From positions 62,001 to 126,000 of the forward strand of contig NZ_JAOEEA010000006.1 in assembly GCF_029837695.1 (NCBI RefSeq): a stretch of DNA of 64,000 bases, in the 5' to 3' direction. Within the stretch, counting starts at the first letter, position 1; the number at the start of each line of letters is the position of its first letter. A program made the translations under genes and the position numbers. The notes under the pieces are model-generated. The model had not been told where the DNA came from. It saw nothing but the letters and a program-made list of their open reading frames with translations, and did not search any database. This document shows, one piece after another, positions 7,883 through 16,599 of this stretch. This DNA is from Pseudomonas sp. GD04019 (GTDB taxonomy: Bacteria > Pseudomonadota > Gammaproteobacteria > Pseudomonadales > Pseudomonadaceae).

Positions 7883-9160
7883 ATGAGCAAGAACGAATCC
7901 CTCCTGCAACGTCGCCAGGCCGCCGTGGCCCGTGGCGTCAGCCAGATCCACCCGATCGTCGCCGAGCGCGCCGAGAACGCCACCGTGTGGGACGTCGACG
8001 GCCGCGAGTACATCGACTTCGCCGGCGGTATCGCCGTGCTGAACACCGGCCACCTGCACCCGAAGGTGATCGCCGCCGTGCAGGAACAGCTGACCAAACT
8101 GACCCACACCTGCTTCCAGGTGCTGGCCTATGAGCCCTACATCGCCCTGTGCGAAGAAATCGCCAAGCGCGTGCCGGGCAACTTCGCCAAGAAGACCCTG
8201 CTGGTCACCTCCGGCTCGGAAGCGGTGGAGAACGCAGTGAAGATCGCCCGTGCCGCCACCGGCCGCGCCGGCGTGATCGCCTTCACCGGTGCCTACCACG
8301 GCCGCACCATGATGACCCTGAGCCTGACCGGCAAAGTGGTGCCCTACTCCGCCGGCATGGGCCTGATGCCGGGCGGCGTGTTCCGTGCCCTGGCACCGTG
8401 CCCGCTGCACGGCATCAGCGAAGACGAGTCGATCGCCAGCATCGAGCGCATCTTCAAGAACGACGCCCAGCCCCAGGACATCGCCGCGATCATCATCGAG
8501 CCGGTGCAGGGCGAGGGTGGCTTCTACGTCAACTCCAAGCCGTTCATGCAGCGCCTGCGCGCCCTGTGCGATGCGCACGGCATCCTGCTGATCGCTGACG
8601 AAGTACAGACCGGCGCCGGCCGTACCGGCACCTTCTTCGCCACCGAACAGCTGGGCATCGTCCCGGACCTGACCACCTTCGCCAAATCGGTCGGCGGCGG
8701 CTTCCCGATCTCCGGCGTGTGCGGCAAGGCCGAGATCATGGACGCCATCGCCCCGGGCGGCCTGGGCGGCACCTACGCCGGCAGCCCGATCGCCTGCGCC
8801 GCGGCCCTGGCCGTGATGGAAGTGTTCGAGGAAGAGAAACTGCTGGAGCGCAGCCAGGCCGTGGGCGAGAAGCTCAAGGCCGGCCTCAACGCCATCGCCG
8901 CCAAGCACAAGGTCATCGGTGACGTGCGCGGCCTGGGTTCAATGGTCGCCATCGAGCTGTTCGAAGGCGGCGACCACAGCAAACCGGCCGCCGAGCTGGT
9001 CGGAAAGATCGTCGCCAAGGCGCGCGACAAGGGCCTGATCCTGCTGTCCTGCGGCACCTACTACAACGTCCTGCGCTTCCTGATGCCGGTGACCATTCCG
9101 GATGCCCAGCTGGAAAAAGGCATCGCCATCGTCGCCGAGTGCTTCGACGAGCTGGCCTAA
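7883..9160 (+). CDS. gabT: 4-aminobutyrate aminotransferase
   Basis: PLP-dependent class III aminotransferase that converts GABA and 2-oxoglutarate to succinate semialdehyde and glutamate, feeding GabD. It is 425 aa, normal for GabT. Family features are GSEAVENAVKIARAATGR, the ADEVQTGAGRTGTFFA segment whose aspartate contacts the PLP ring nitrogen, and the PLP lysine in TFAKSVGGGFPISG. The ATG follows GAGGACAAC. It is preceded by the gabT leader and ended by the terminator at 9249-9273. The wording is by strong family resemblance; the substrate could extend to 5-aminovalerate, which many Pseudomonas GabT enzymes also use. Confidence 0.95.
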   Translation: MSKNESLLQRRQAAVARGVSQIHPIVAERAENATVWDVDGREYIDFAGGIAVLNTGHLHPKVIAAVQEQLTKLTHTCFQVLAYEPYIALCEEIAKRVPGNFAKKTLLVTSGSEAVENAVKIARAATGRAGVIAFTGAYHGRTMMTLSLTGKVVPYSAGMGLMPGGVFRALAPCPLHGISEDESIASIERIFKNDAQPQDIAAIIIEPVQGEGGFYVNSKPFMQRLRALCDAHGILLIADEVQTGAGRTGTFFATEQLGIVPDLTTFAKSVGGGFPISGVCGKAEIMDAIAPGGLGGTYAGSPIACAAALAVMEVFEEEKLLERSQAVGEKLKAGLNAIAAKHKVIGDVRGLGSMVAIELFEGGDHSKPAAELVGKIVAKARDKGLILLSCGTYYNVLRFLMPVTIPDAQLEKGIAIVAECFDELA

Positions 9161-9248
9161 GCGCCAGCAACAGTCCTGCGTGCCGCCCCTGTGCATGGGG
9201 GCGGTCCAGATTCGCCCGCGGTCTCACCAGGCCGGGCGACTCCCTCAT

Positions 9249-9273
9249 GACCCGCTTCGGCGGGTCTTTTTTT
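9249..9273 (+). terminator. Intrinsic terminator after gabT
   Basis: GACCCGC-TTCG-GCGGGTC hairpin with a stable tetraloop, followed by eight T residues. Confidence 0.9.
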
Positions 9274-9339
9274 GCCCGTGCCATGGGCTAGGCTGCTTGG
9301 GTAACGGTCGCTGTGCGGCCATCCCAGGGAAGACTTGCC

Positions 9340-10557
9340 ATGCCCCAGTCGCAGCGGGTGCCCCGCGTGATCATCGGCGAAGCGGACCGCTGGACCGCCG
9401 ACCTGATCGGCCAGCTGGTGCGCAGCGCCCGCTGCGATGCCGACATAGTCGCCCTGAGTGACGGTGCCAGCGTGCTGCAGCAATGTCGCCAGGCCTTGCC
9501 GCAACTGCTGATCGTCGACTTCGGCCTGCCCGGCATCGGCGGTCTCGATCTGCTGCGCGAGGTGCGCCGACAGAAGGTCCAGCCGCCGCTGCCGTTCTTC
9601 CTGATCACCGAGAAGATCGATGCCAGCAGCGTGCGCGCCGCCGCCCCGCTGGCGCCCACCGCCTATCTGGCCAAACCGTTCGACGCCGAAGACCTGCTGC
9701 GCCGCCTGCGCCAGGTGCTGCTGCAACCGGGTGAGGAGGTCAGCTGCCCGCTGCCCGAGCTGGCCCCGCAGGAATCCCTCGATCAGTACCTGGACAAGGC
9801 CCGCGAGACGGCGGCCGGCGCGCCGCTGCTGAACCAGGTGCACGAGGCGCTGGAGCTGCTGCAGGCGCCGGCGGCGCCCGATCTGGATGAACTGGAGCAA
9901 CGCTTTCACAACGATCCGCAGCTCACCGCCCAGCTGATCGCCGCCGCCAACAGCGCCGCCGAGCACCGTGGCAGCGGCTGCCAGAGCCTGGCCCAGGCCC
10001 TGCACCGCCTGGGCACCAAGCACAGCCTGAACCTGGCGCTCGGCCTGGCCCTGCAACGCGGCGCCAGCCTGGACGACCCGCTGCTGGTGGCCGCCGGCCT
10101 GAGGATCTGGGCGCAATCCCAGCGCCTGGCCGAGCTGGCCCACTGGCTGGCCTGCCGCCTGGGCGCCGACGCCGAACGCTGCTTCACCGCCGGCCTGCTG
10201 CACCGCCTGGGCGACCTGGCCCTGCTGCGTACCCTGCAGGACTGGCACAGCCGTGGCGGCGCACTCGACGAACCGCAGCTCGAAGCGGCGCTGCACAAAC
10301 ATGCGGCGCCATTCGGCTCGGCCCTGCGCACGCGCTGGCGCCTGCCGCTGGAACTGCGCCAGCTGATTGCCGCGGTCTACCAATTGGGCAGTGGCGTGTA
10401 CTCGCGCGAAGCGCTGGTGCTCAACCTGGCCGCCCAGGCCGCGCCGCTCGGCGCCGAGCAGCCATTCGCGCCGCTGGCCGAGCACAAGACCGCGCGCATG
10501 CTGCACGTGGACGCCGCGACCCTGGAGCAGATGCCGCGGCTGACCGACGTGTGCTGA
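9340..10557 (+). CDS. Response regulator receiver-HDOD protein
   Basis: A 405-aa cytosolic signalling protein. The receiver domain (about 8-125) has acidic residues in GEAD (E14, D16), the phospho-acceptor D60 in LLIVDFGLPG and the conserved lysine K112 in YLAKPF. The C-terminal part (about 145-360) looks like an HDOD domain (NDPQLTAQLIAAANSA, then SLAQALHRLGTKHSLNLALGLAL), a fold related to HD phosphohydrolases but without the metal-binding HD pair. The start at 9340 follows AGGGA at good spacing. No histidine kinase is adjacent. Its stop is one base from the stop of the convergent gene. HDOD proteins take part in regulation of motility, c-di-GMP or stress in Pseudomonas; the specific role is unknown. 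Confidence 0.85.
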   Translation: MPQSQRVPRVIIGEADRWTADLIGQLVRSARCDADIVALSDGASVLQQCRQALPQLLIVDFGLPGIGGLDLLREVRRQKVQPPLPFFLITEKIDASSVRAAAPLAPTAYLAKPFDAEDLLRRLRQVLLQPGEEVSCPLPELAPQESLDQYLDKARETAAGAPLLNQVHEALELLQAPAAPDLDELEQRFHNDPQLTAQLIAAANSAAEHRGSGCQSLAQALHRLGTKHSLNLALGLALQRGASLDDPLLVAAGLRIWAQSQRLAELAHWLACRLGADAERCFTAGLLHRLGDLALLRTLQDWHSRGGALDEPQLEAALHKHAAPFGSALRTRWRLPLELRQLIAAVYQLGSGVYSREALVLNLAAQAAPLGAEQPFAPLAEHKTARMLHVDAATLEQMPRLTDVC

Positions 10558-10558
10558 G

Positions 10559-11152
10559 TCAGGCCTCCAGCGCCTCGCGCACGAAGTCCAGACGGTCCTG
10601 GCCGAAGAACAGCTCGTTACCGACGAACATCGCCGGCGCGCCGAACACGCCGCGCTTGATCGCCTCGTCGGTGATGGCCTTGAGGCCGTCCTTCACTTCC
10701 TGCTCGGCAATCAGCGCCAGCAACTGCTGCGGCTCGAAACCACCTCCAGCCAGCACCTCGCCCAGCACGGCCGGGTCGCCGAGATTGCGCGCCTGCACCC
10801 ACATGGCCTCGAAGATCAGCTTGAGGAAGGCCTCGAAGCGCTCCGGCATGCGCTGCTGCACGGCCACGGCGGCGCGCATCAGCGGCAGGGTGTTGATCGG
10901 GAAGTGCGGGTTGAACTGCATCGGCACCTGGTAGCGCCGGGCATAGCGGGCCAGGTCCTGGATCATGAAGCGGCCCTTGGCCGGAATGGTCACCGGCGAG
11001 GCGTTGTTGGTGGCCTGGAACACGCCGCCGAGCAGCATGGGCTTGTACACCAGGGTCGCCCCGGTCTCGGCGCACAGCGCCGGCAGCTGGGTCCAGGCCA
11101 GGTAGGTGGTGGGGCTACCGAAATCGAAGTAGAACTCGACGGTCTTGCTCAT
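10559..11152 (-). CDS. 2-hydroxychromene-2-carboxylate isomerase family (DsbA-fold / kappa GST-like)
   Basis: A 197-aa thioredoxin-fold enzyme of the HCCA isomerase family, glutathione-dependent in its characterised members (naphthalene degradation). The N-terminal FYFDFGSPTTYLAW contains the serine used in place of the DsbA cysteine. It is followed by the helical insert (PAKGRFMIQDLARYARRY), the FPINTLPLMRAAVA segment and C-terminal GVFGAPAMFVGNELFFGQDRL with the cis-proline. No aromatic-degradation genes are nearby, so a role in naphthalene catabolism is not implied. It lies downstream of the SDR gene on the same strand but is separated by 222 bases with a REP-like repeat. Confidence 0.88.
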   Translation of the reverse strand: MSKTVEFYFDFGSPTTYLAWTQLPALCAETGATLVYKPMLLGGVFQATNNASPVTIPAKGRFMIQDLARYARRYQVPMQFNPHFPINTLPLMRAAVAVQQRMPERFEAFLKLIFEAMWVQARNLGDPAVLGEVLAGGGFEPQQLLALIAEQEVKDGLKAITDEAIKRGVFGAPAMFVGNELFFGQDRLDFVREALEA

Positions 11153-11211
11153 GAATGACTTCTCTCTTGTGCTTGTTCTGTTGTGGTTCGTCTGGAGGCG
11201 AGCCGAAAACT

Positions 11212-11290
11212 GTAGGAGCGAGGAGGACGCCTAGTTCTCTGCTCGCTAAGCTGTTGCGGCGCCTGGTTCGCGAGCAGAGCTCGCTCCTAC
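11212..11290. repeat. REP-like palindromic repeat
   Basis: The ends GTAGGAGCGAG and CTCGCTCCTAC form a perfect 11-base inverted repeat, and the inner part also pairs (CTCTGCTCGC with GCGAGCAGAG). This is the usual look of Pseudomonas REP elements. A second hairpin, CGTCCGC/GCGGACG, lies near 11320-11337. Confidence 0.8.
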
Positions 11291-11374
11291 CCAGCACGTC
11301 GTCAGATAGCGCGAAGCGTTCGTCCGCCGAAGCGGACGGTTACGCCTGGCCGTCGCGCAGCGGGTCGGAGCACA

Positions 11375-12112
11375 TCACCACTTCTCCATCCAGGGGCGGA
11401 GGTCGAGTTCAAAGGTCCAGGCATCGCGCGGCTGGCTGTGCAGGAACCAGTAGTTGTCGGCGATATGCTCGGGATCGAGGATGCCGTCCTGGTCCTTGCG
11501 CGCGTACAGGTCGGGGAAGGTATCGCGGATGAACGCGGTGTCGATGGCGCCGTCCACCACCACATGGGCGACGTGGATGTTCCTCGGCCCCAGTTCGCGC
11601 GCCATGCTTTGCGCCAGGGCGCGTACGCCGTGCTTGGCGCCGGCGAAGGCGGCGAAGTGCGAGGCGCCGCGCAGGCCGGCGGTGGCGCCAGTGAAGAGGA
11701 TGGTGCCGCGCTCGCGCTTGACCATGCGCCGCGCCACCGCCTGGGCGGAGAGGAAGGCGGCGAAGCAGGCCATCTCCCAGATTTTGAAGTACTTGCGCGC
11801 GGTCTCGTCGAGGATGCTGCACGGCACGTTGGCGCCGATGTTGAAGACGAAGGCCTCGATCGGCCCGATGGTGCTCTCGATCTGCTCGACCAGCGCCGTC
11901 ACCTCCTCTTCCTTGCGCGCATCGGAGGCGAAGCCGTGAGCCTCGCCGCCTTCGGCGCGGATGCTGTCCACCAGCGGCTGCAGCTTGTCGGCGCTGCGCC
12001 GGGTGACGCAAGCGATGTAACCCTCGCGGGCGAAGCGCTTGGCGATGGCGCCACCGGTGGCGTCGCCGGCACCGATCACCAGCACCACCTTCTTGTCGTT
12101 GTTATCGCTCAT
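11375..12112 (-). CDS. SDR-family protein with Phe in place of the catalytic Tyr
   Basis: A 245-aa Rossmann-fold short-chain dehydrogenase/reductase relative. The nucleotide-binding loop is VIGAGDATGGAIAKRF (about residues 12-27), and NIGAN corresponds to the NAG motif. The usual YxxxK reads FAGAK (within SHFAAFAGAKHG), so the catalytic tyrosine is phenylalanine while the lysine remains. This suggests altered or absent oxidoreductase activity. I took the ATG at 12112 with AGAGGTGG upstream; a GTG at 12121 lies too close to that site. It is divergent from a TetR regulator with shared operators at 12130-12158 and is probably repressed by it. The substrate is unknown. Confidence 0.85.
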   Translation of the reverse strand: MSDNNDKKVVLVIGAGDATGGAIAKRFAREGYIACVTRRSADKLQPLVDSIRAEGGEAHGFASDARKEEEVTALVEQIESTIGPIEAFVFNIGANVPCSILDETARKYFKIWEMACFAAFLSAQAVARRMVKRERGTILFTGATAGLRGASHFAAFAGAKHGVRALAQSMARELGPRNIHVAHVVVDGAIDTAFIRDTFPDLYARKDQDGILDPEHIADNYWFLHSQPRDAWTFELDLRPWMEKW

Positions 12113-12129
12113 ACCGTCCACCTCTTTGA

Positions 12130-12158
12130 TAAACGATCGTTTAGTAAACGGACGTTAT
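12130..12158. promoter_or_regulatory. Paired palindromic operators between SDR and tetR genes
   Basis: TAAACGATCGTTTA (12130-12143) is a perfect 14-base palindrome. TAAACGGACGTTAT (12145-12158) is an imperfect second copy. The pair lies in the divergent promoter region, as expected for an autoregulated TetR repressor. TATGCT at 12156-12161 could be a -10 box for the rightward gene. Confidence 0.75.
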
Positions 12159-12195
12159 GCTAAGCTCCGGGCACCCGTCAAGCAGGAGTTCTGCC

Positions 12196-12747
12196 ATGCG
12201 CTATTCCGCCGAACACAAGGCCCAGACCCGCGAGAAGCTGCTGCTCAGCAGCGGCGCGCTGGCCAAGCGCGGCGGCTTCGCCGGTACCGGCGTGGACGGG
12301 CTGATGAAGGCCATCGGCCTGACCGGCGGCGCCTTTTACGGCCACTTCTCGTCCAAGGACGAGCTGTTCGCCGCCATCGTCGAGCGCGAGCTGAGCCACA
12401 GCCTGGAACTGCTCGGCAGCGGCGTGGCCAGCCGCGACAAGCTGCAGCGCTGCCTGGCCATCTACCTGAGCATGAAGCACGTGGAGCAGCCGGACAGCGG
12501 CTGCGCCATTCCGACCCTGGGCGCCGAGATCGCCCGTGCCGACATCGCCGTGCGCGAACTGGCCGAGCACTGGCTGGTGCGTCTGCAACAGGCCTGGGCC
12601 GAAGAGTTGAAAGACCCGCAGCTGGCCTGGGCGATCCTCGCCCAGTGCGTCGGCGCGCTGGTGGTGGCGCGCATGCTGGCCAGCCCGCAGCGCCAGGAAG
12701 AAGTACTGGAATCGAGCAAGACGCTGATCAACACCAGCCTGGCCTAA
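12196..12747 (+). CDS. TetR/AcrR-family transcriptional regulator
   Basis: A 183-aa repressor. The N-terminal TetR helix-turn-helix (about 8-55) reads REKLLLSSGALAKRGGFAGTGVDGLMKAIGLTGGAFYGHF across its positions, with the diagnostic GAFYGHFSSKDELF recognition segment; the rest is a helical ligand domain. The ATG at 12196 is preceded by CAGGAG. It resembles the YxaF/LmrA-type group, whose members sense small hydrophobic compounds. It is divergent from the SDR gene and likely binds the two palindromes between them. Its TAA stop lies at the left edge of the repeat element at 12749. Confidence 0.9.
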   Translation: MRYSAEHKAQTREKLLLSSGALAKRGGFAGTGVDGLMKAIGLTGGAFYGHFSSKDELFAAIVERELSHSLELLGSGVASRDKLQRCLAIYLSMKHVEQPDSGCAIPTLGAEIARADIAVRELAEHWLVRLQQAWAEELKDPQLAWAILAQCVGALVVARMLASPQRQEEVLESSKTLINTSLA

Positions 12748-12748
12748 G

Positions 12749-12886
12749 AACCTGCTTACGATCTCCCGACTGTCGGCCATACGGCGTTAAAAACCGCCTC
12801 GGAATGCTCATTTACAGTTCGTAAACTGCGCTTCCTCGGCGCTTTTTGCCTTGTCTGGCTCTAATTCAGAAGCTCGTAAACAGGTT
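12749..12886. mobile_element. MITE-like intergenic element with 16-bp terminal inverted repeats
   Basis: AACCTGCTTACGATCT (12749-12764) and AGCTCGTAAACAGGTT (12871-12886) pair at 14 of 16 positions. Inside is a core palindrome TTTAC-AGTTC-GTAAA and flanking CCTCGG direct repeats. A truncated relative is at 7561-7657. There is no coding capacity. The ends touch the stop codons of both convergent flanking genes. This looks like a widespread Pseudomonas non-autonomous repeat; the transposase source is not in the window. Confidence 0.7.
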
Positions 12887-15760
12887 CTAACGCGCCAGCG
12901 GCTGCTCGGCGACCAAGGCATCGGCCAGCTCGCCCAGCGGCCGTGGACGGTCGATGAAATAGCCCTGGGCGTAGTCGATGCCCAGCTCGCGCAGGCAGTT
13001 CTGCGCCGCCTCGCTCTCGACGAACTCGGCCACCGTGCGCAGGCCCAGCTGGCGGGCGATCTGCACCATGGAGCCGACCATCGCGCGGTTGATCGGATCA
13101 CGCTCGATGCCGAGCACGAAGGTGCCGTCGATCTTCAGCAGGTCCAGCGGCAGATGACGCAGGTAGGCGTAGGAGGCGAAGCCGCTGCCGAAGTCGTCCA
13201 GCGCCACCTTGAGGCCGCGCTGGCGCAGGCGCTCGATCCAGCCAGCCGAGCTGCCCAGCTCGGCCAGGGCGACCATCTCGGTGATCTCGATGCACAGACG
13301 GTCGGCCGGCAGGCAGTGGGTGTCGAGCAGCTCGTCGAGCAGTGCGTGGAACTCCGGATCGAGCAGCGACGGCGCGCTGAGGTTGATATTGACCTGGGCC
13401 AGCGCCGTCTGGTGGCGCGGGTTGGCCGCCAGCCACTCGCAGTAGCGGCGCAGCACCCAGCGGTCGATCTGCGCGAGGAAACCGTAGCGTTCGGCGGCGG
13501 AAAAGAACTGCCCCGGCGCCACCCACTCGCCGGATGCCGGGTCGCGATAGCGCAGCAGCACCTCGTAGTGCGCGCCCGCTTCCTCGCCCTGCAGCGGCCG
13601 CACCGGCTGGTAGAACAGCTCGAAGTGCTGCTGCTCGATGGCCTCGCGCAGGCGGGTGATCCATTGCAGCTGGCGTTGGTGCTCGACCAGCGCGCCGTCG
13701 GCCGGGTTGAACAGGTGCACGCGGTTACGCCCCTGGGCCTTGGCCATGCTGCTGGCGTTGTCCGCCCAGTTCAGCGCCTCCTCCCAATCGCGCACGCCGG
13801 ACTCCAGCTCCAGCACGCCGATGCTGACGCACAGGCGGAACGGCCGGCCGCCATAGCTGAACACGAACTGCTCCACCGCCAGGCGCAGGCGCTCGGCCTG
13901 CTGCAGCGCCAGGGGCCGGTCGTAGCCGGCCAACAGCACGGCGAACTCGTCGCCGCCGATGCGGGCCAGCTCGGCCTGGCTCGGCAGGCAGCCGAGCAGG
14001 TGGCCGGCCAGCTGGCGCAGTAGCTGGTCGCCGGCCGAATGGCCGCAGAGGTCGTTGACCTGCTTGAACTGGTCGAGGTCGAGGAACAGCAGGTGGCTGA
14101 AGTGCCGCCCGTCACCTTCCAGGCTGCCCTGCAGCAGGCGCTCCAGTTCGCGGCGATTGACCAGTCCGGTCAGCGAGTCGTGCGCGGCCAGGCGCGCCAG
14201 GCGCTGCTCCAGGGCGCGACGCTCGCTGAGGTCGACGACTATGCCTTCGATGCAGTGCAGGCTGGCCTGCTCGTGCAGCGACAGGTGCACCCAGCGGTTG
14301 CGCCCGTCGGCCGTCTGCAGCTGCACCTCGCCGCTGGCGGTGGGCTGCGCCGCACTGAGCTGGCCACACAGGCGCTGCCAGTCGCCAGGCGCCAGCAGGC
14401 CCTGAATCGGCTGGGCCTGCAGCAGCTCGGCGTCGGCTTCCGCACGCCCGAGCAGGCGCAGGAAGCTGGGGTTGGTCTCCAGCAGCAGGCCCTGGCGGTT
14501 GCAGCGGAAGATGCCCTCGGCGGCATTGCGGAACAGGCCGCGATACTGCTCCAGGTTGACGATTGCCTGCTCGCGCGAGGCCAGCAGGGCCTGGCGCACG
14601 TCGTCCAGCTGGCGACCGTTGAGCACGCCGAAGAGGAACACGCAGACCACCGGCAGCCAGGCGTGCAGCACGTCGACCCAGGCGTTGCGCGGCACCACGC
14701 CGGCGCGGCTCAGGGAGAGCATCAGCATGAGCAGGATCGCCGCGCTCCAGAACAGCGCGAACCAGCCGGCATAGGGCCGCCGCAGGTGCAGGGCGAGCAG
14801 GGTCAGGCCGAGCTGGAACAGGCCGGTAGCCAGCATCATCAGGTTCATCACCTGCGCCGCCTGGCTATGCGCCGGGCTCAGCAGCACCCACGCCAGCACG
14901 CCGGCCAGCGCCACCAGCAGCAGCTCGCGCAGGCGCCGCGGCAGGCCCTCGTCCAGGCGCAGCGAGGCGCTGATGAACAGGGTGCTGAAAAGCAGAGTGA
15001 GCGCGCCGAACAGGTTGGTCTCGAACTGCATGGCCGGCGGCCAGTTGCGCCACAGCAACAGGTTGGTCAGGTCGTTGATCGCGGCGTTGTACCAGGCCAC
15101 GCTGAGGATGGTCGCGCAGTAGTAGCCCAGGCGTCGGTCCGGGGCGACGGCGAACTTGAGCAGGTGGAACAGCGCCATCACCAGCAGCGCGCCGACGATC
15201 AGACCGTTGTTCAGCCAGGTGGTGGCCAGCAGGCGGTCTTTGTCGACCGCCGGCAGCAGCCTGATCGGCAGGCTCAGCGAGGACGTGCTGCGCACCCGCA
15301 GGATGACCTCCTGCGCGCCGACACCCTGGGTCGGTAGCGGCACCAGGAAGCCGCGCAGCGGCTCGTCGCGGCGAGCGAACGGCAGGTGGTCGCCGACTTG
15401 GCGGTAGAGCTGCAGGCGCTCGTCGGCGAACACCCAGATCTGCACGTCGTCGAGGTAGGTGTGGTCTAGCCACAGGTAGTAGCGTTCGCCGGAGCGACCC
15501 TGCAGGCGCAGGCCGAGCCACCAGGCGCTGTCGCTCCAGCCCAGCGAGGGAATGCTCCGCAGGTCCTGGCCATCGGTCAGCAGGCGCGCACGGGCCTGGT
15601 GCAGCGCCAGCTGCTCGGCGGGATCCTCCAGCAGACGCACGCCGGGCACCGTATCGATATCGGCGTGACGCAGGTCGAGCAGTGGCAGTTCGGCTCGCGC
15701 GGCACCGCAGAACAGCAGCAGGCACAACAGCGGCAGGAGCCGGTGGAGGACAGACAACAT
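12887..15760 (-). CDS. Membrane-bound GGDEF/EAL protein with 7TMR-DISM sensor and PAS
   Basis: A 957-aa inner-membrane c-di-GMP enzyme. A signal peptide (about 1-23) leads to a periplasmic 7TMR-DISMED2-type sensory domain (about 25-170), then a seven-helix 7TM domain (about 180-395) and a PAS domain (about 405-520). The GGDEF domain has an intact RIGGDEFAV near 602 but no RxxD inhibitory site. The EAL domain has EVLLR near 730 instead of EALLR but keeps NINLSAPSL, IEITEM and the DDFGSGFASYAYL loop. Both catalytic sites look usable, so it may be bifunctional or mainly a phosphodiesterase. The start at MLSVLHRLLPLLC was chosen for the signal peptide; the long upstream frame overlaps the Crp gene and is not real. 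Confidence 0.9.
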   Translation of the reverse strand: MLSVLHRLLPLLCLLLFCGAARAELPLLDLRHADIDTVPGVRLLEDPAEQLALHQARARLLTDGQDLRSIPSLGWSDSAWWLGLRLQGRSGERYYLWLDHTYLDDVQIWVFADERLQLYRQVGDHLPFARRDEPLRGFLVPLPTQGVGAQEVILRVRSTSSLSLPIRLLPAVDKDRLLATTWLNNGLIVGALLVMALFHLLKFAVAPDRRLGYYCATILSVAWYNAAINDLTNLLLWRNWPPAMQFETNLFGALTLLFSTLFISASLRLDEGLPRRLRELLLVALAGVLAWVLLSPAHSQAAQVMNLMMLATGLFQLGLTLLALHLRRPYAGWFALFWSAAILLMLMLSLSRAGVVPRNAWVDVLHAWLPVVCVFLFGVLNGRQLDDVRQALLASREQAIVNLEQYRGLFRNAAEGIFRCNRQGLLLETNPSFLRLLGRAEADAELLQAQPIQGLLAPGDWQRLCGQLSAAQPTASGEVQLQTADGRNRWVHLSLHEQASLHCIEGIVVDLSERRALEQRLARLAAHDSLTGLVNRRELERLLQGSLEGDGRHFSHLLFLDLDQFKQVNDLCGHSAGDQLLRQLAGHLLGCLPSQAELARIGGDEFAVLLAGYDRPLALQQAERLRLAVEQFVFSYGGRPFRLCVSIGVLELESGVRDWEEALNWADNASSMAKAQGRNRVHLFNPADGALVEHQRQLQWITRLREAIEQQHFELFYQPVRPLQGEEAGAHYEVLLRYRDPASGEWVAPGQFFSAAERYGFLAQIDRWVLRRYCEWLAANPRHQTALAQVNINLSAPSLLDPEFHALLDELLDTHCLPADRLCIEITEMVALAELGSSAGWIERLRQRGLKVALDDFGSGFASYAYLRHLPLDLLKIDGTFVLGIERDPINRAMVGSMVQIARQLGLRTVAEFVESEAAQNCLRELGIDYAQGYFIDRPRPLGELADALVAEQPLAR

Positions 15761-15825
15761 CGACACGACCTGGAAACGGGAGGGGGAGTGCTGGCGAAAC
15801 GCCTTCTGCCAGCTTAGCCCAAGGC

Positions 15826-16518
15826 TCAGGCCACGCCTGCGGCCTGGCGCAAAGTCCCGAGATCGGTGATCTCGATTTCGCCGTAGGTGAGCCGCAAGGC
15901 ACCGCGCGCCTCCAGCTCCTTGAGGATCTGGTTGGTGGTCTGCCGCGACAGGCCGAGCATCAGCGCCAGCTGCTCCTGGGCCAGGTGCAGCACCCGGCGC
16001 GGACCGGTCTCGCCGTAGCCCTCGGCCATCATCAACAGCCGCCGGGCCAGGCGCGGGGCAGCCGGCAGCAGGCTCATCTCTTCCAGGGCGATAAAGGCCA
16101 GGCGCAGCTTCTGGCTCATCAGCAGGGCGAAGTCGCGCCAATGAACGGGCTCGCGGGCGAGTAGCGCCAGCAGCGCCGCCTGCGGTATCTGCAGCAGGCG
16201 CGCCGGGCCCTCGGCGTAGGCGTCATGGGTGCGCGGCTGGCCGTCGAACAGGGAGATCTCGCCGAACCAGTAGGGTGGCTCGACCAAGGTCAGCAACGCT
16301 TCCTTGCCATCACGGCTGACCGCTCCGACGCGCATCATCCCCTCCAGCACGGCGTACAGCCCGCAGGGCGGATCGCCGCGGCGGAACAGACGCTGCCCCG
16401 GCTCCAGTTGCAGCAGGCGCGCCTCGCCCAGTAGCTCGTCGCGTAAGGTAGCGGGCAGATGGCTGAACCACTGGCCACTTTCCAGCAGGGGGCGATAGCG
16501 GGAGGGGGACTCGGACAT
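15826..16518 (-). CDS. Crp/Fnr-family transcriptional regulator
   Basis: A 230-aa regulator with an N-terminal cyclic-nucleotide-binding jelly roll (about 15-130: RLFRRGDPPCGLYAVLEG, then EPPYWFGEISLFDGQPRTHDA) and a C-terminal winged HTH (about 150-225: LAQEQLALMLGLSRQTTNQIL, then LEARGALRL). No Fnr-type cysteines are present, so it is not an iron-sulfur sensor. The ATG at 16518 is preceded by AGGCGA; a GTG at 16548 is an alternative. It ends 65 bases upstream of the large c-di-GMP protein on the same strand. The effector and regulon are unknown. Confidence 0.87.
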   Translation of the reverse strand: MSESPSRYRPLLESGQWFSHLPATLRDELLGEARLLQLEPGQRLFRRGDPPCGLYAVLEGMMRVGAVSRDGKEALLTLVEPPYWFGEISLFDGQPRTHDAYAEGPARLLQIPQAALLALLAREPVHWRDFALLMSQKLRLAFIALEEMSLLPAAPRLARRLLMMAEGYGETGPRRVLHLAQEQLALMLGLSRQTTNQILKELEARGALRLTYGEIEITDLGTLRQAAGVA

Positions 16519-16599
16519 GGCTTTGTCGCCTAACTGACAGTCGTGCACCGGGGGCTGGCGTGATCATGCCACCAACCCTGCCTTGCTGAGACTCTAATA

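Noticed and set aside
15761..16141. N-terminal extension of the 7TM-GGDEF-EAL protein
   Set aside because: The extension overlaps the Crp-family gene in another frame, and a clear signal peptide begins at 15760.
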